Program-made: the position numbers and the translations under genes | In this document: piece by piece, positions 35,092 to 44,383 of the stretch | Numbering within the stretch: the stretch's first letter is position 1 | How the letters are laid out: each line of letters opens with the position of its first letter | DNA from: Halorientalis persicus | Lineage (GTDB): Archaea; Halobacteriota; Halobacteria; Halobacteriales; Haloarculaceae | Reading direction: 5' to 3' | DNA length: 64,000 bases | Assembly: GCF_900110215.1 (NCBI RefSeq) | Contig: NZ_FOCX01000006.1 | Span: 62,001-126,000 of the forward strand | The notes under the pieces: generated by a model | Databases searched by the model: none | Told to the model about the DNA's origin: nothing | Seen by the model: the letters and a program-made list of their open reading frames with translations, nothing else

Positions 35092-36768
35092 TCACGTCGC
35101 CCGGTGATCCTCGAACTCGAACCGGCGAGCGACCAGTACGGCGGTCAGTGCGGCCAGAACCACGGCGAGCACTACACCGGCCGGGAGCCGCCAGTCGCCA
35201 CCCTGCCAGTCCGCCCGAAAGACGCCGACGAAGTAGCCGGTGACACCCTCCCCCTCGACCAGAATCGCGACCTCGCGGTTGTCGCGCGCGGAGTTGTTGT
35301 TCCAGTTGAGTGATCCGACCAGTACCTGATCGTCGTCGACGATCACGCCCTTGGCGTGAATCTTCTCGAACCGGCCGTTCGGATCGGCGAGCCTGGCCGA
35401 CAGCGGCAGGTCCTCGCGGGTCGCCCGTTCGTTCAGCCACTCGACCAGCGCGCGGTTCTCCTCCTCGACGTACCAGGCCCTGCTGAGCAGGATCCGTACG
35501 TCGACGCCTCGCCGTGCGGCCGCGAGGGTCGCACGCAGGAACGGCTGGCGACGGCTCCCGATGGAGACCTGTTCGATGCGGATAGTCTCGTCCGCGTTCC
35601 GGAGCAGACGGCGGACGCGACGCTCGGCGTTGTCGGGCGCTCGCAGTAACTCGACTCGCTCGGGCTGGAACCGTCGTGGGTCGACCCGTCGCGGAAAGGT
35701 CCCGTTCGCTGGGGGACCGTCCGCCGGCTCGAAGCGCTTCCCCGTCCGATACCGACGCCAGGAGTCCGCTTCCAGCCCGTTCGCGTCCGCCCGGAACGTG
35801 ACTGCCAGCGCGGAGACGATTCGATCCGCTTGTACGACGACGCCCCAACCGCGGCTGGCGTGGCCGCCGGTACCGGCCGGTTTCCAGTTCTCCGTGGTGA
35901 CCAGGGCGCGCCCGTCGACCACGGCGTACTTGGCGTGGTGGAAGGCGTACCGTGCGGGCTCGCCGGGGAGGACGGTGACGTCGACTCCGCGTTCGGCGAG
36001 GGTATCGAGCGTCCGTGCCGACCGTCGGGACAGGCCACCGACCGGACTGCCGTCGACGAGAATCCGGACCGCGACGCCGCGACGACTCGCGGCGATCAGT
36101 TCCCGCTCTACCCGCGGCGAGGTGAGGGTATAGCCGGCCAGCAGGATTCGCTCGTCAGCGTCGGCGAGCGTCTCGGCCGGGACCGACGCGCCATCGGGGA
36201 GAACGAACGCCCGGGTCGACTCGCCCGGTGCGGTCACGACCGGAAAGTCCGTCGCCCCGACCGGCCGCCAGGTGACGCCGTCGACCCCGGGAGTAGCGAC
36301 CTCTCCCTCCGGCGCGTCAGTGTACCGGAGTGTGTCGACTGGCTCGTCGTCGCGCGCGAGCGTGACGTGATCGCCGTCGTTCGCGAGCGCCAACCCCTGG
36401 TCGAGCGCCAGAATACTGGCGTCCGTCCGGGTTCGCGTCAGATTCGGGGCGGTCGTGAGCGCGACTCGATCTTCGATTGTGCGGTTCGGAAGTCTGATAC
36501 GGTCCTCTCCGTCCGTCAGTGTGTAGTCCGCCAGCGGTGTCGGTGCGGTGACGTTCAGTATCACGAACTCGCCGGCGTCGCCGTCGGGGACGGGGTTCGG
36601 ATAGACGCCGATCAGTTCGACGGGTCCCGTCTCGTTGATCGGCGCTGTCGGAGCGACGCCGGCTACCGGTTTCGGCCCGTCGGCCAATCCGGCGGCCGGC
36701 GCTACGGTGAGGGCGATCCCGGCCGCTAGAAGCGCGAACGCGGCAACCAGGGCTCTGCATCGGGGCAC
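35092..36768 (-). CDS. secreted, membrane-anchored phospholipase-D-like protein
   Basis: The start is a GTG at 36768; the first 28 residues form a signal peptide (LVAAFALLAAGIALTVAPAAG). Then come a lamin-tail-like domain (about 50-115; VELIGVYPNPVPDGDAGEFV) and two PLD domains with complete HKD motifs: HHAKYAVVDG with TENW (about 270) and HAKGVIVDDDQVLVGSLNWNN (about 470). A single C-terminal helix (about 530-550) anchors the protein with its body outside. It may cleave phosphodiester bonds in lipid or DNA in the surroundings; the substrate is unknown. Its transcript is divergent from the histidine kinase gene. Confidence 0.88.
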   Translation of the reverse strand: MPRCRALVAAFALLAAGIALTVAPAAGLADGPKPVAGVAPTAPINETGPVELIGVYPNPVPDGDAGEFVILNVTAPTPLADYTLTDGEDRIRLPNRTIEDRVALTTAPNLTRTRTDASILALDQGLALANDGDHVTLARDDEPVDTLRYTDAPEGEVATPGVDGVTWRPVGATDFPVVTAPGESTRAFVLPDGASVPAETLADADERILLAGYTLTSPRVERELIAASRRGVAVRILVDGSPVGGLSRRSARTLDTLAERGVDVTVLPGEPARYAFHHAKYAVVDGRALVTTENWKPAGTGGHASRGWGVVVQADRIVSALAVTFRADANGLEADSWRRYRTGKRFEPADGPPANGTFPRRVDPRRFQPERVELLRAPDNAERRVRRLLRNADETIRIEQVSIGSRRQPFLRATLAAARRGVDVRILLSRAWYVEEENRALVEWLNERATREDLPLSARLADPNGRFEKIHAKGVIVDDDQVLVGSLNWNNNSARDNREVAILVEGEGVTGYFVGVFRADWQGGDWRLPAGVVLAVVLAALTAVLVARRFEFEDHRAT

Positions 36769-36933
36769 GCTCGTGGGTGGTCCCGGTCTGAGTGATAAAC
36801 CCTCGGCCGCGATATCGATTCGGCCACGTGCCGCGAGACGCCTGCCCGGTCGTCAGCCGAGTGACCCTCGGGTTATCATACTGTAGAACGGGGAGAACGA
36901 TTCATCTATCTGCGGTTGCTAACTTGCGTAACC

Positions 36934-39900
36934 GTGTCGACGCCAAGCGACGAATCTGATGCGCCTATACGTGTTCTCTACGTGAACGACGACGAGGCGT
37001 TCGCCGACCTCGTACGAACGAAACTCGAACTGGTCGCCCCCAGTGTGGAACTCACTGTCGAGAACGGCCTGGAGCCAGCGCTGGATCGGCTGGGGGAGGG
37101 GACCGTCGACTGTGTCGTCACCGCGTATTCGGTGGCCGACGGAAGTGGGATCGACCTCATCGAGCGAGTGCAGGAGCGTGACGACGACGTTCCGACCATT
37201 CTGTTTACCGGCCGTGGGAGCGAGCGGATCGCGAGTCAGGCGACTCAGGCGGGAGTTTCGGACTACATTCCGATCCAGTCCGAACAGGACGACTTCGAGA
37301 TTCTCGCGGCGCGCATCGAGACGCTGGTCGACGCGGCCCGACAACGACAGCGGGCCGATGCCCTGTCCAACCGGTTCCGTCGGACGATCGAACGGACGAC
37401 GGACGCGATCTACGCCGTCGACTCCGACTGGCGCATCGAGTACATGAACGAACGGATGGCGACGCGTGTCGACTGTGACCCCGAGGCCGCCGTCGGAACC
37501 GTCCTCTGGGAGCAGTTTCCGACCGTCGTCGGGACGGACCTCGAAGCGAACTACCGGGCGGCGATGGCCTCGGGCGACCCGGTCTCGTTCGAGCAGTATA
37601 TCGACGAGCCCTACGACTACTGGGTCGAGGTGCGTGCGTTCCCGGACGAGGACGGACTGACGGTGTTTTCCCGCGAGATAACGGGTCGACGTGAACGCCA
37701 GCTGGAGTTGCAACGCCAGGAGCGGGTCCTGCAGAACGTCCACGACGTGGTCTTCGCCGTCGATGCGGACCTCGACGTCCACTTCGCCAACTCGGCGGCC
37801 GCTCGGCTGCTGGGGCAGGACAGTCCCGCCGACATCGAGGGGCGATCGCTGGCGACGCTCGTCGGCGGCATGGCGACCCCCGAGGCAGTCGAGGAGTTTC
37901 GGACGGCAGTGAGCCGGACCCTCTCGGGGACTGATGCCGAATCCGACGGCGGCCTCACGGGACTGTACGACTTCGACCTCCGAATCGGCCTGGAGACGCG
38001 GGCCGGAAACCGGACCTTCGACGTGCGGCTCACGCCGTTCGAGGCGGCCGACGTTCGGCAGGTGCTCGTGGTGGCGCGCGACGTCACCGACCAGAGCGAG
38101 GCTCGAACCCAACTCGAACGCGAGCGCGACGCGCTCGGCGAGATCCAGCGCGTGATGGCCGACCGCGATCTGACGACGGACGCCCGCCTGCAACAAGTGC
38201 TGTCGAGCGCCCGTGATGTCCTCGAGCTCGACATTGGAATCCTCGCCAGGATCGAGGATCGCGACTACGAGATCACCGCCGTCTCGGCACCGGAGAGTCC
38301 GCTCAGCGCCGGTGACCGGTTCGATCTCGGCGAGACGTTCTGCGATCTGGTCGTCGACCGGGGCGAACCGGTGAGTTTCCGGAGCGCCAGCCAGGGCGAC
38401 GTGGAGACACACCCCGCCTACGAGAAACAGGGGCTGGAGTCGTACCTCGGTGCGCCGGTCACCGTCGACGGCGCTCACTACGGTACCCTGAACTTCTCGA
38501 GTCCGGACGGCCGTGATCGACCGTTCAGCGCCTTCGAGACGACACTCGTTCGCCTGCTCGCCCAGTGGGTCGGCACGGAGTTGAGCCGTCGCCGGAGCAA
38601 AGAACGGGCCGAAGCGAGCCGCGATCGGTTGCGCCAGATAATCGACACGCTTCCGCAACTCGTGTTCGTCAAGGACGCCGACGGCGAGTACCTGCTCGCC
38701 AACGAACCGCTGGCGGAGGCGTACGGGACCGCCGTCGACGAACTCGAAGGGGCCACGGACGCTGCCTTCGCCGCCTCCCCCGACGAGGTCGAGCGGTTCC
38801 AGACCGACGACCTGGAGGTCATCGAGTCCGGCGAGCCCAAACACATCCCCGAAGAACCACTCACGACCGCTGACGGCGAGCGCCGCGTCGTCGAGACGAC
38901 GAAGATCCCGTACGAACCCATCGACGCCGATGCCGACGCCGTCCTCGGGGTCGCGACGGACATCACCGAACGCAAACGCCGTGAGCGGGAACTCGCGCGG
39001 TACGAGGCCCTCGTCGAGAGTATGGACACCGGTGCGGTGGTCGTCGACAGCGATCGGCGGATCGAATACGTCAACGAACAGATCGTCGCCATGTCCGAGT
39101 CTACGCGGGAGGAACTGGTTGGTCGCTCCGTCATGCCACTCGCACGCGAGGTCACCGACGACACTGCGGCCCGCGACCGTCTGGCGGACGCACTCGAGGC
39201 CGCACTCGCGGGTGACGAGATCCCCCACGACCGCGTGGAACTCGATATCGACTCCCCGGCTGGGGCCCGGACCGTCGAGTATATGTTCTCGTCGTTCCGG
39301 CACGAAGACGAGGTGAAAGCGGCTATCATCGCCCGCGATATCACGGCCCGGACGGAACGCGAACGTGAACTCAACGCCGTCAAAGAGCGGCTCGACCTGG
39401 CAGTCACCGGTGCGAACCTCGGCGTCTGGGACTGGAACCTCGAGACGGACGAGGTGGTCTTCAACGACCAGTGGGCCGAGATGCTCGGCTACGCACCCGA
39501 CGAAATCGGGTCGCACATAGACGAGTGGGAGAAACGGGCCCACCCGGAGGACCTGCCGGAGACCGAAGCGAAACTGCAGGCCCACCTCGACGGCGAGACC
39601 GACTACTACGACGCCGAACACCGGATGCGGACGAAAGACGGCGACTGGCTGTGGATCCGGGACGTCGGAAAGGTGTTCGAGCGCGCCGACGACGGGACCC
39701 CGAAACGGGCCGTCGGTATCCACATCGACATCGACGAGCGGAAAGCGTCCGAGGCCTCGCTGGAGGAGGAGCGGGATATGTTCGCCGAGGGACCGGCGGT
39801 CGTGTTCAAGTGGGGTAACGATGACGGCTGGCCAGTGGAGTACGTCTCGGACAACGTCACCGAGACGTTCGGGTACACGCCCGAACAGCTCCAGTCCGGT

Positions 39901-41229
39901 GCCGTTCCGTACGGTGATCTGGTTCACGACGACGACCTCGGTCGTGTCGTCGAAGAGGTCGAGGCCAACAGCGACGACACGACCGAGCGGTTCAGTCACG
40001 ACCCCTACCGCATGGTGACGGCCGACGGTGCGGTGAAGTGGGTCACGGACAACACGAAGATCGTCCGTGAGGACGGCGAGATTACCCACTACCTCGGGTA
40101 CCTGATCGACATCACCGAGCGAAAGCGGCTCGAACGCAATCTCCGTGCCCTCCAGCGGGTCGCCAGCGACCTGGCGACCGCCCGCTCCACCGACGAGATC
40201 GGGGAGATGGCCGTGAACGCGGCCACCGACATCCTCGGTCTCGATCTCACGGGCATCTGGGCCTACGACGAACAGGCCGACGCACTCGAACCGGTCGCCG
40301 AGACCGAGAGCGCACGGGCGGTGATCGGTGACTCGCCCCGGTTCACGCCCGACGACAGCCTCGCCTGGGCGGCCTTCGAAGCGGGCGAACTCCGGACGTA
40401 CGACGACGTATCCGACGTCGAGGGGCGACACAACGCCGAGACGCCGATCCAGAGCGAGATCCTCCTCCCGCTCGGCGACCAGGGACTCATGTCTACGGGT
40501 GCGACGGAACCACGCGAGTTCACCGAGATGGACGTCGATCTGTTCCGGGTACTCGGTGCGGCGGTCGAGGCGGCGATGGTTCGGGCCGAGCGTGAACACG
40601 AGTTGCGGCGGCAGAACGAGCGCCTCGACCGGTTCGCGAGCGTCGTGGCCCACGACCTCCGGAACCCGCTCTCCGTCGCGAAGGGGTTCCGGGAAGTCGC
40701 CGAGGAGACCGGTGAGCTGAGTCATCTGGAGCGCGTCGCGTCGGCCCACGACCGGATCGAACATCTGATCGACGACCTCCTGACGCTGGCCAAAGGCGAG
40801 TCGACGGTCGAGGATCCAGAACGGATCGCTCTCGACGCTGCGGCCACGGAGGCGTGGGGATACGTCGACACCGACCAGGCGTCCCTGACCGTCACGGACG
40901 CGGTGCCCACGATTCACGGCGATCCGGGCCGCGTGACCCAGCTCTTCGAGAACCTGTTCCGAAATAGCGTGGAACATGGCGGCAACGACGTAACCATAAC
41001 TGTCGGTGCACTCCCCGACAGGGATGGCTTCTACGTCGAGGACGACGGTGTGGGGGTCCCGCCGGACCGTCGCGACGAAGTCCTCGAACACGGCGTCAGT
41101 TACGGGGAGGGCGGCACGGGCTTTGGACTCTCGATCGTCGCCGACATCGCGAGCGCCCATCGGTGGAGCGTGTCGCTCACTGAAGGGTCGGACGGCGGTG
41201 CCCGGTTCGAGTTCGAGACGACTGCGTGA
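36934..41229 (+). CDS. large multi-PAS/GAF histidine kinase with degenerate receiver domain
   Basis: The start is put at a GTG at 36934 (MSTPSDESDAPIRVLYV). The 1431 residues hold a receiver-like domain (1-130), PAS (about 146-255), PAS (265-390), GAF (395-555), PAS (560-680), PAS (686-805), PAS with a PAC repeat (812-940), PAS (945-1065), GAF (1066-1215), a HisKA dimer helix with the phosphorylation histidine in VVAHDLRNPLS (residue 1240), and an ATPase domain with FENLFRNSVEHG, DDGVGVPP and GTGFGLSIV. There are no membrane helices, so it is a cytoplasmic sensor. The receiver lacks its phospho-aspartate (VVTAYSV, Ala64). No partner regulator is next to it. Confidence 0.95.
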   Translation: MSTPSDESDAPIRVLYVNDDEAFADLVRTKLELVAPSVELTVENGLEPALDRLGEGTVDCVVTAYSVADGSGIDLIERVQERDDDVPTILFTGRGSERIASQATQAGVSDYIPIQSEQDDFEILAARIETLVDAARQRQRADALSNRFRRTIERTTDAIYAVDSDWRIEYMNERMATRVDCDPEAAVGTVLWEQFPTVVGTDLEANYRAAMASGDPVSFEQYIDEPYDYWVEVRAFPDEDGLTVFSREITGRRERQLELQRQERVLQNVHDVVFAVDADLDVHFANSAAARLLGQDSPADIEGRSLATLVGGMATPEAVEEFRTAVSRTLSGTDAESDGGLTGLYDFDLRIGLETRAGNRTFDVRLTPFEAADVRQVLVVARDVTDQSEARTQLERERDALGEIQRVMADRDLTTDARLQQVLSSARDVLELDIGILARIEDRDYEITAVSAPESPLSAGDRFDLGETFCDLVVDRGEPVSFRSASQGDVETHPAYEKQGLESYLGAPVTVDGAHYGTLNFSSPDGRDRPFSAFETTLVRLLAQWVGTELSRRRSKERAEASRDRLRQIIDTLPQLVFVKDADGEYLLANEPLAEAYGTAVDELEGATDAAFAASPDEVERFQTDDLEVIESGEPKHIPEEPLTTADGERRVVETTKIPYEPIDADADAVLGVATDITERKRRERELARYEALVESMDTGAVVVDSDRRIEYVNEQIVAMSESTREELVGRSVMPLAREVTDDTAARDRLADALEAALAGDEIPHDRVELDIDSPAGARTVEYMFSSFRHEDEVKAAIIARDITARTERERELNAVKERLDLAVTGANLGVWDWNLETDEVVFNDQWAEMLGYAPDEIGSHIDEWEKRAHPEDLPETEAKLQAHLDGETDYYDAEHRMRTKDGDWLWIRDVGKVFERADDGTPKRAVGIHIDIDERKASEASLEEERDMFAEGPAVVFKWGNDDGWPVEYVSDNVTETFGYTPEQLQSGAVPYGDLVHDDDLGRVVEEVEANSDDTTERFSHDPYRMVTADGAVKWVTDNTKIVREDGEITHYLGYLIDITERKRLERNLRALQRVASDLATARSTDEIGEMAVNAATDILGLDLTGIWAYDEQADALEPVAETESARAVIGDSPRFTPDDSLAWAAFEAGELRTYDDVSDVEGRHNAETPIQSEILLPLGDQGLMSTGATEPREFTEMDVDLFRVLGAAVEAAMVRAEREHELRRQNERLDRFASVVAHDLRNPLSVAKGFREVAEETGELSHLERVASAHDRIEHLIDDLLTLAKGESTVEDPERIALDAAATEAWGYVDTDQASLTVTDAVPTIHGDPGRVTQLFENLFRNSVEHGGNDVTITVGALPDRDGFYVEDDGVGVPPDRRDEVLEHGVSYGEGGTGFGLSIVADIASAHRWSVSLTEGSDGGARFEFETTA

Positions 41230-41238
41230 CCGGCGCTC

Positions 41239-44200
41239 TCACTCCGCCAGCGCGTCGGCGACCGTCTCGATGGGGTGGGGTGGCTCCCCGTCCGCGTCGG
41301 GGCGGTCACCCAGTTGCGTCCGGCAGGACGCGCCCGGGGCGACGACCCGTTCGCCGTCGCTGTCTGTGACTTGTTCGAACAGGATGTCGCCGATGGCACG
41401 GCTCATCGAGTAGTGTTCGGCCTCGTAGCCGAAGGAACCGGCCATCCCACAACAGCCCGAGTCGAGCGGATCGACCCGGTAGCCGGCCCGCCGGAGGACG
41501 CCGACGGCGTGGTGGTCCTTGGCCGTCGCTTTCTGATGACAGTGGCCGTGGTAGGTCAGGTGGTCGTCGCGAGCCGCGAAGTCTATGGCCTCGTCCAGTC
41601 GGTGCACGTCGAGGTACTCCAGCACACCGTATGCGTTCTCGGCGACGGTTTCGGCGGCCGCCGCGTCCTCTGTGTCGCCCAGCAGGTCCAGGTAATCCGA
41701 CTGGTACATCACTGCGTCGGAGGGCTCGACGACGACCACGTCCCAGCCCTCGGCGACCCGCGGTGCCAGATCGGCGACGTTCGCCCGAGCCGTCTCGCGC
41801 GCTTTACCGAGAAATCCCTTCGAGAACGCCGCTCGCCCGCTGTCGGTCAGACCCGGGGGCACCTCGACGTGGACGCCCGCCGCTTCCAGCACCTCGACGG
41901 CCGCTTTCCCCGCCTCGGGGCGGCTGTAGTTGGTGTAGGTATCCGGCAGGAGGAGCACCCGGCGGTCGCCCTCGTCGGCCGGAACGTGACTCCCGCGCTT
42001 GCGGAACCACTTCGCGAACGTCCCTCGACGGAAGGTCGGAAGCGACCGCTCGCGGGCGATACCGACGGTCTTCTCGATGGCCGTCCGCGCCCCCGGGACC
42101 TTCGTCGCGAGGTTCGAGATCGGGGCCAGCGCGCTCCCGACCGCCGACAACGTGTCCACGTTGGCGAACAGTCGGTCGCGTAGACTCGTCCCCTCGCGCT
42201 GGTGGTGTTCGTGCGTGAGTTCGGCCTTCAGTTTCGCCATGTCCACCTCGCTCGGGCAGTCGTGAGCACAGCCCTTACAGCCGATACAGAGGTCCAGCAC
42301 TTCCGTGACGAACTCCTCTGAGAACTGTTCGTCTTCGGGGAGCTCGCCCGACATCGCCCGCCGGAGGCTGTTCGCGCGCCCCCGCGTCGACAGCGACTCC
42401 TCCTCGGCGGCCCGGAAGGTCGGGCACATCACGCCGCCGGTCGTGTCCTGATGGCCCCGACAGCCGCCACAGCCGTGGCAGAGTTCGGCCATCCCCTGGA
42501 GCCCGTTCTCGTCGTCCCACTGGAGTTCGGGCTCGAACCCTGCATCGAACTCGTAGTCGGGGTCGAATCGGAGGTGTTCGGTCACGTCCGTCGGCTCGTC
42601 GGGCCGGGCGACGACCTGTCCCGGATTCAGGAGCCAGTCGGGGTCGAACGCGGATTTGAGGTCCCGGAAGGTCTCCCAGACCGCTTCGCCGTACAGCTTG
42701 CGGTTCCACTGGGTGCGCGCGCGGCCGTCACCGTGTTCGCCCGAGACCGACCCGCCGTACTCGACGACGAGGTCGGTCACGTCGTCGGCGATGGACTCCA
42801 TCTGCGCGACGCCGGCCTCGGTCTTGGTGTTCACCAGCGGCCGGATGTGGAGGACGCCCGGGCCCGCGTGCGCGTAGAAACTCGCGTACGTGTCGTGGTC
42901 CTCCAGAACGGCCCGGAAGTCCGCGACGAATTCGGGGAGGTTCGCCGGCGGGACGGCAGTGTCCTCGACGAACGCGACGTGTTTCGCGTCGCTGGTCCGA
43001 CCCAGCAAGATTGGGAGGCCCGACTTTCGGAGCTTCCAGAACTGCTCGCGCTTGCTCTCGTCGTGGGCTTCGTCGGCCGACGCGGCCCGGACCGTGGCGT
43101 CCGTCTCGACGCCCTCGCCCGTGGGATCGGCCAGCGTCTCGGTGCCCGGGACCCGATCCGCGAGCAGGTCCGCCACTCGTTCTCGGCCCTCGGCGTCGTC
43201 GTCCGCGTAGAACTCCACGAGCAGGACTGCGCCGGTCCCCGCGGGGACCATCTCGTCGACGAGCGCCCCGAACTCGGCAGTGTCGCGGGCCAAATCGAGC
43301 AGTACGTCGTCCAGCACTTCGACCGCGGCGGGGTCGTGGTCGAGGATCGGCTCCACGTCCTCCATCGCCTCGAGCAGATCGTCGTACCGCAGGAGTGCCA
43401 GTGCCTTCGTCTCGGGCACCGGTTCCAGCGAGACCTCGGCCTCGGTCACGACCGCCAGGGTCCCTTCGCTGCCCGCGAGCAGACCCGGCATATCGACGAC
43501 GCCGTCCTCGCGGGCGCGCTCGATGACGTAATCGAGGTTGTAGCCCGAGACGTTGCGCTTGAGATCGGGATAGGCGTCGGCGATGTCTTCGTCGTCCAGC
43601 AGGTCCCCGACTGCGGCGTAGATCCGGCCTTCGAGGTCGCCGTCGGGATCGGCCCGCTCGTCCAGTTCCGCAACGGGAACCGGCTCGAACGTGGTCACGG
43701 AGCCGTCGGCCAGTACCACCTCGCAGGCCTCGACGTAGGCGTCGGTCTTGCCGTACTGCAGGGAGTGAGCGCCGGTGGAGTTGTTGCCGATGGCCCCGCC
43801 AAGCACCGACTTGTCGCCCCAGGCGGGGTCGGGCGCGAACTTCAGGTCCGCGTCGGCCAGCGCGGCGTTCAGGTGGCCGAGCGTGATTCCCGGTTGCGCG
43901 CGGGCCCGTCGTGCGTCCGCGTCGATGTCGCGGAGGGCGTCCATGTGCTTCGAGAAATCGAGGACGACCGCGCGGTTGACGGTCTGGCCGGCGAGGCTCG
44001 TCCCCGCGCCCCGCGGGAGGACGGGAATCCCGCGGTCGGCGCAGTACTCGACGACGGCGGCCACGTCGGCCGTCGAGGTCGGAAAGACGACGCCGACGGG
44101 CGTTATCGCGTAGATGGAGGCGTCGGTCGCGTACTGCTCCCGGGAGTACTCGTCGAAGCGGACCTCACCGTCGATCAAAGACTGGAGGTCGGCGACCAGC

Positions 44201-44301
44201 CCCGGCCGCGCCACGTCGCCGCCCTGGTAGTCGTAGGCCGCACGGTCGTCGGTGCTGGGGTCGCCCGACGACGTACCGCTGGCTCCCGACTCGGAACTCA
44301 T
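41239..44301 (-). CDS. FAD-linked oxidase fused to Fe-S CCG reductase (D-lactate/glycolate dehydrogenase type)
   Basis: The 1020-residue protein combines an FAD-binding PCMH domain (about 62-260; PRGAGTSLAGQTVN, GGAIGNNSTGAHSLQYG), an FAD-oxidase C domain (about 270-560; HAGPGVLHIRPLVN, GGSVSGEHGDGRARTQW) and a C-terminal Fe-S part. The latter has CHGCGGCR..., CIGCKGCAHDCPSE (4Fe-4S) and two CCG units (YHGHCHQKATA, LDSGCCGMAGSFGYE). Such proteins oxidise D-lactate, glycolate or a similar 2-hydroxyacid and pass electrons to the membrane chain. The substrate is not decided by sequence. It ends 9 bases from the convergent histidine kinase stop. Confidence 0.93.
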   Translation of the reverse strand: MSSESGASGTSSGDPSTDDRAAYDYQGGDVARPGLVADLQSLIDGEVRFDEYSREQYATDASIYAITPVGVVFPTSTADVAAVVEYCADRGIPVLPRGAGTSLAGQTVNRAVVLDFSKHMDALRDIDADARRARAQPGITLGHLNAALADADLKFAPDPAWGDKSVLGGAIGNNSTGAHSLQYGKTDAYVEACEVVLADGSVTTFEPVPVAELDERADPDGDLEGRIYAAVGDLLDDEDIADAYPDLKRNVSGYNLDYVIERAREDGVVDMPGLLAGSEGTLAVVTEAEVSLEPVPETKALALLRYDDLLEAMEDVEPILDHDPAAVEVLDDVLLDLARDTAEFGALVDEMVPAGTGAVLLVEFYADDDAEGRERVADLLADRVPGTETLADPTGEGVETDATVRAASADEAHDESKREQFWKLRKSGLPILLGRTSDAKHVAFVEDTAVPPANLPEFVADFRAVLEDHDTYASFYAHAGPGVLHIRPLVNTKTEAGVAQMESIADDVTDLVVEYGGSVSGEHGDGRARTQWNRKLYGEAVWETFRDLKSAFDPDWLLNPGQVVARPDEPTDVTEHLRFDPDYEFDAGFEPELQWDDENGLQGMAELCHGCGGCRGHQDTTGGVMCPTFRAAEEESLSTRGRANSLRRAMSGELPEDEQFSEEFVTEVLDLCIGCKGCAHDCPSEVDMAKLKAELTHEHHQREGTSLRDRLFANVDTLSAVGSALAPISNLATKVPGARTAIEKTVGIARERSLPTFRRGTFAKWFRKRGSHVPADEGDRRVLLLPDTYTNYSRPEAGKAAVEVLEAAGVHVEVPPGLTDSGRAAFSKGFLGKARETARANVADLAPRVAEGWDVVVVEPSDAVMYQSDYLDLLGDTEDAAAAETVAENAYGVLEYLDVHRLDEAIDFAARDDHLTYHGHCHQKATAKDHHAVGVLRRAGYRVDPLDSGCCGMAGSFGYEAEHYSMSRAIGDILFEQVTDSDGERVVAPGASCRTQLGDRPDADGEPPHPIETVADALAE

Positions 44302-44383
44302 AGACGGTGATAGCGACCGGAGCAGGGAAACAGTTGGCGTTGCGGAACGGAATGGCGGTTCGCAGAGCGAGTCCGACGCCGGA

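Noticed and set aside
36919-41160. A 1413-residue open frame on the minus strand, antisense to the histidine kinase
   Set aside because: It is the mirror of the real gene, caused by high GC and strong codon bias. Its product lacks any domain, while the sense strand shows PAS, GAF, HisKA and ATPase motifs.
42451-44310. A 619-residue plus-strand frame over the FAD/Fe-S dehydrogenase
   Set aside because: Antisense shadow of a clearly recognisable three-part enzyme.
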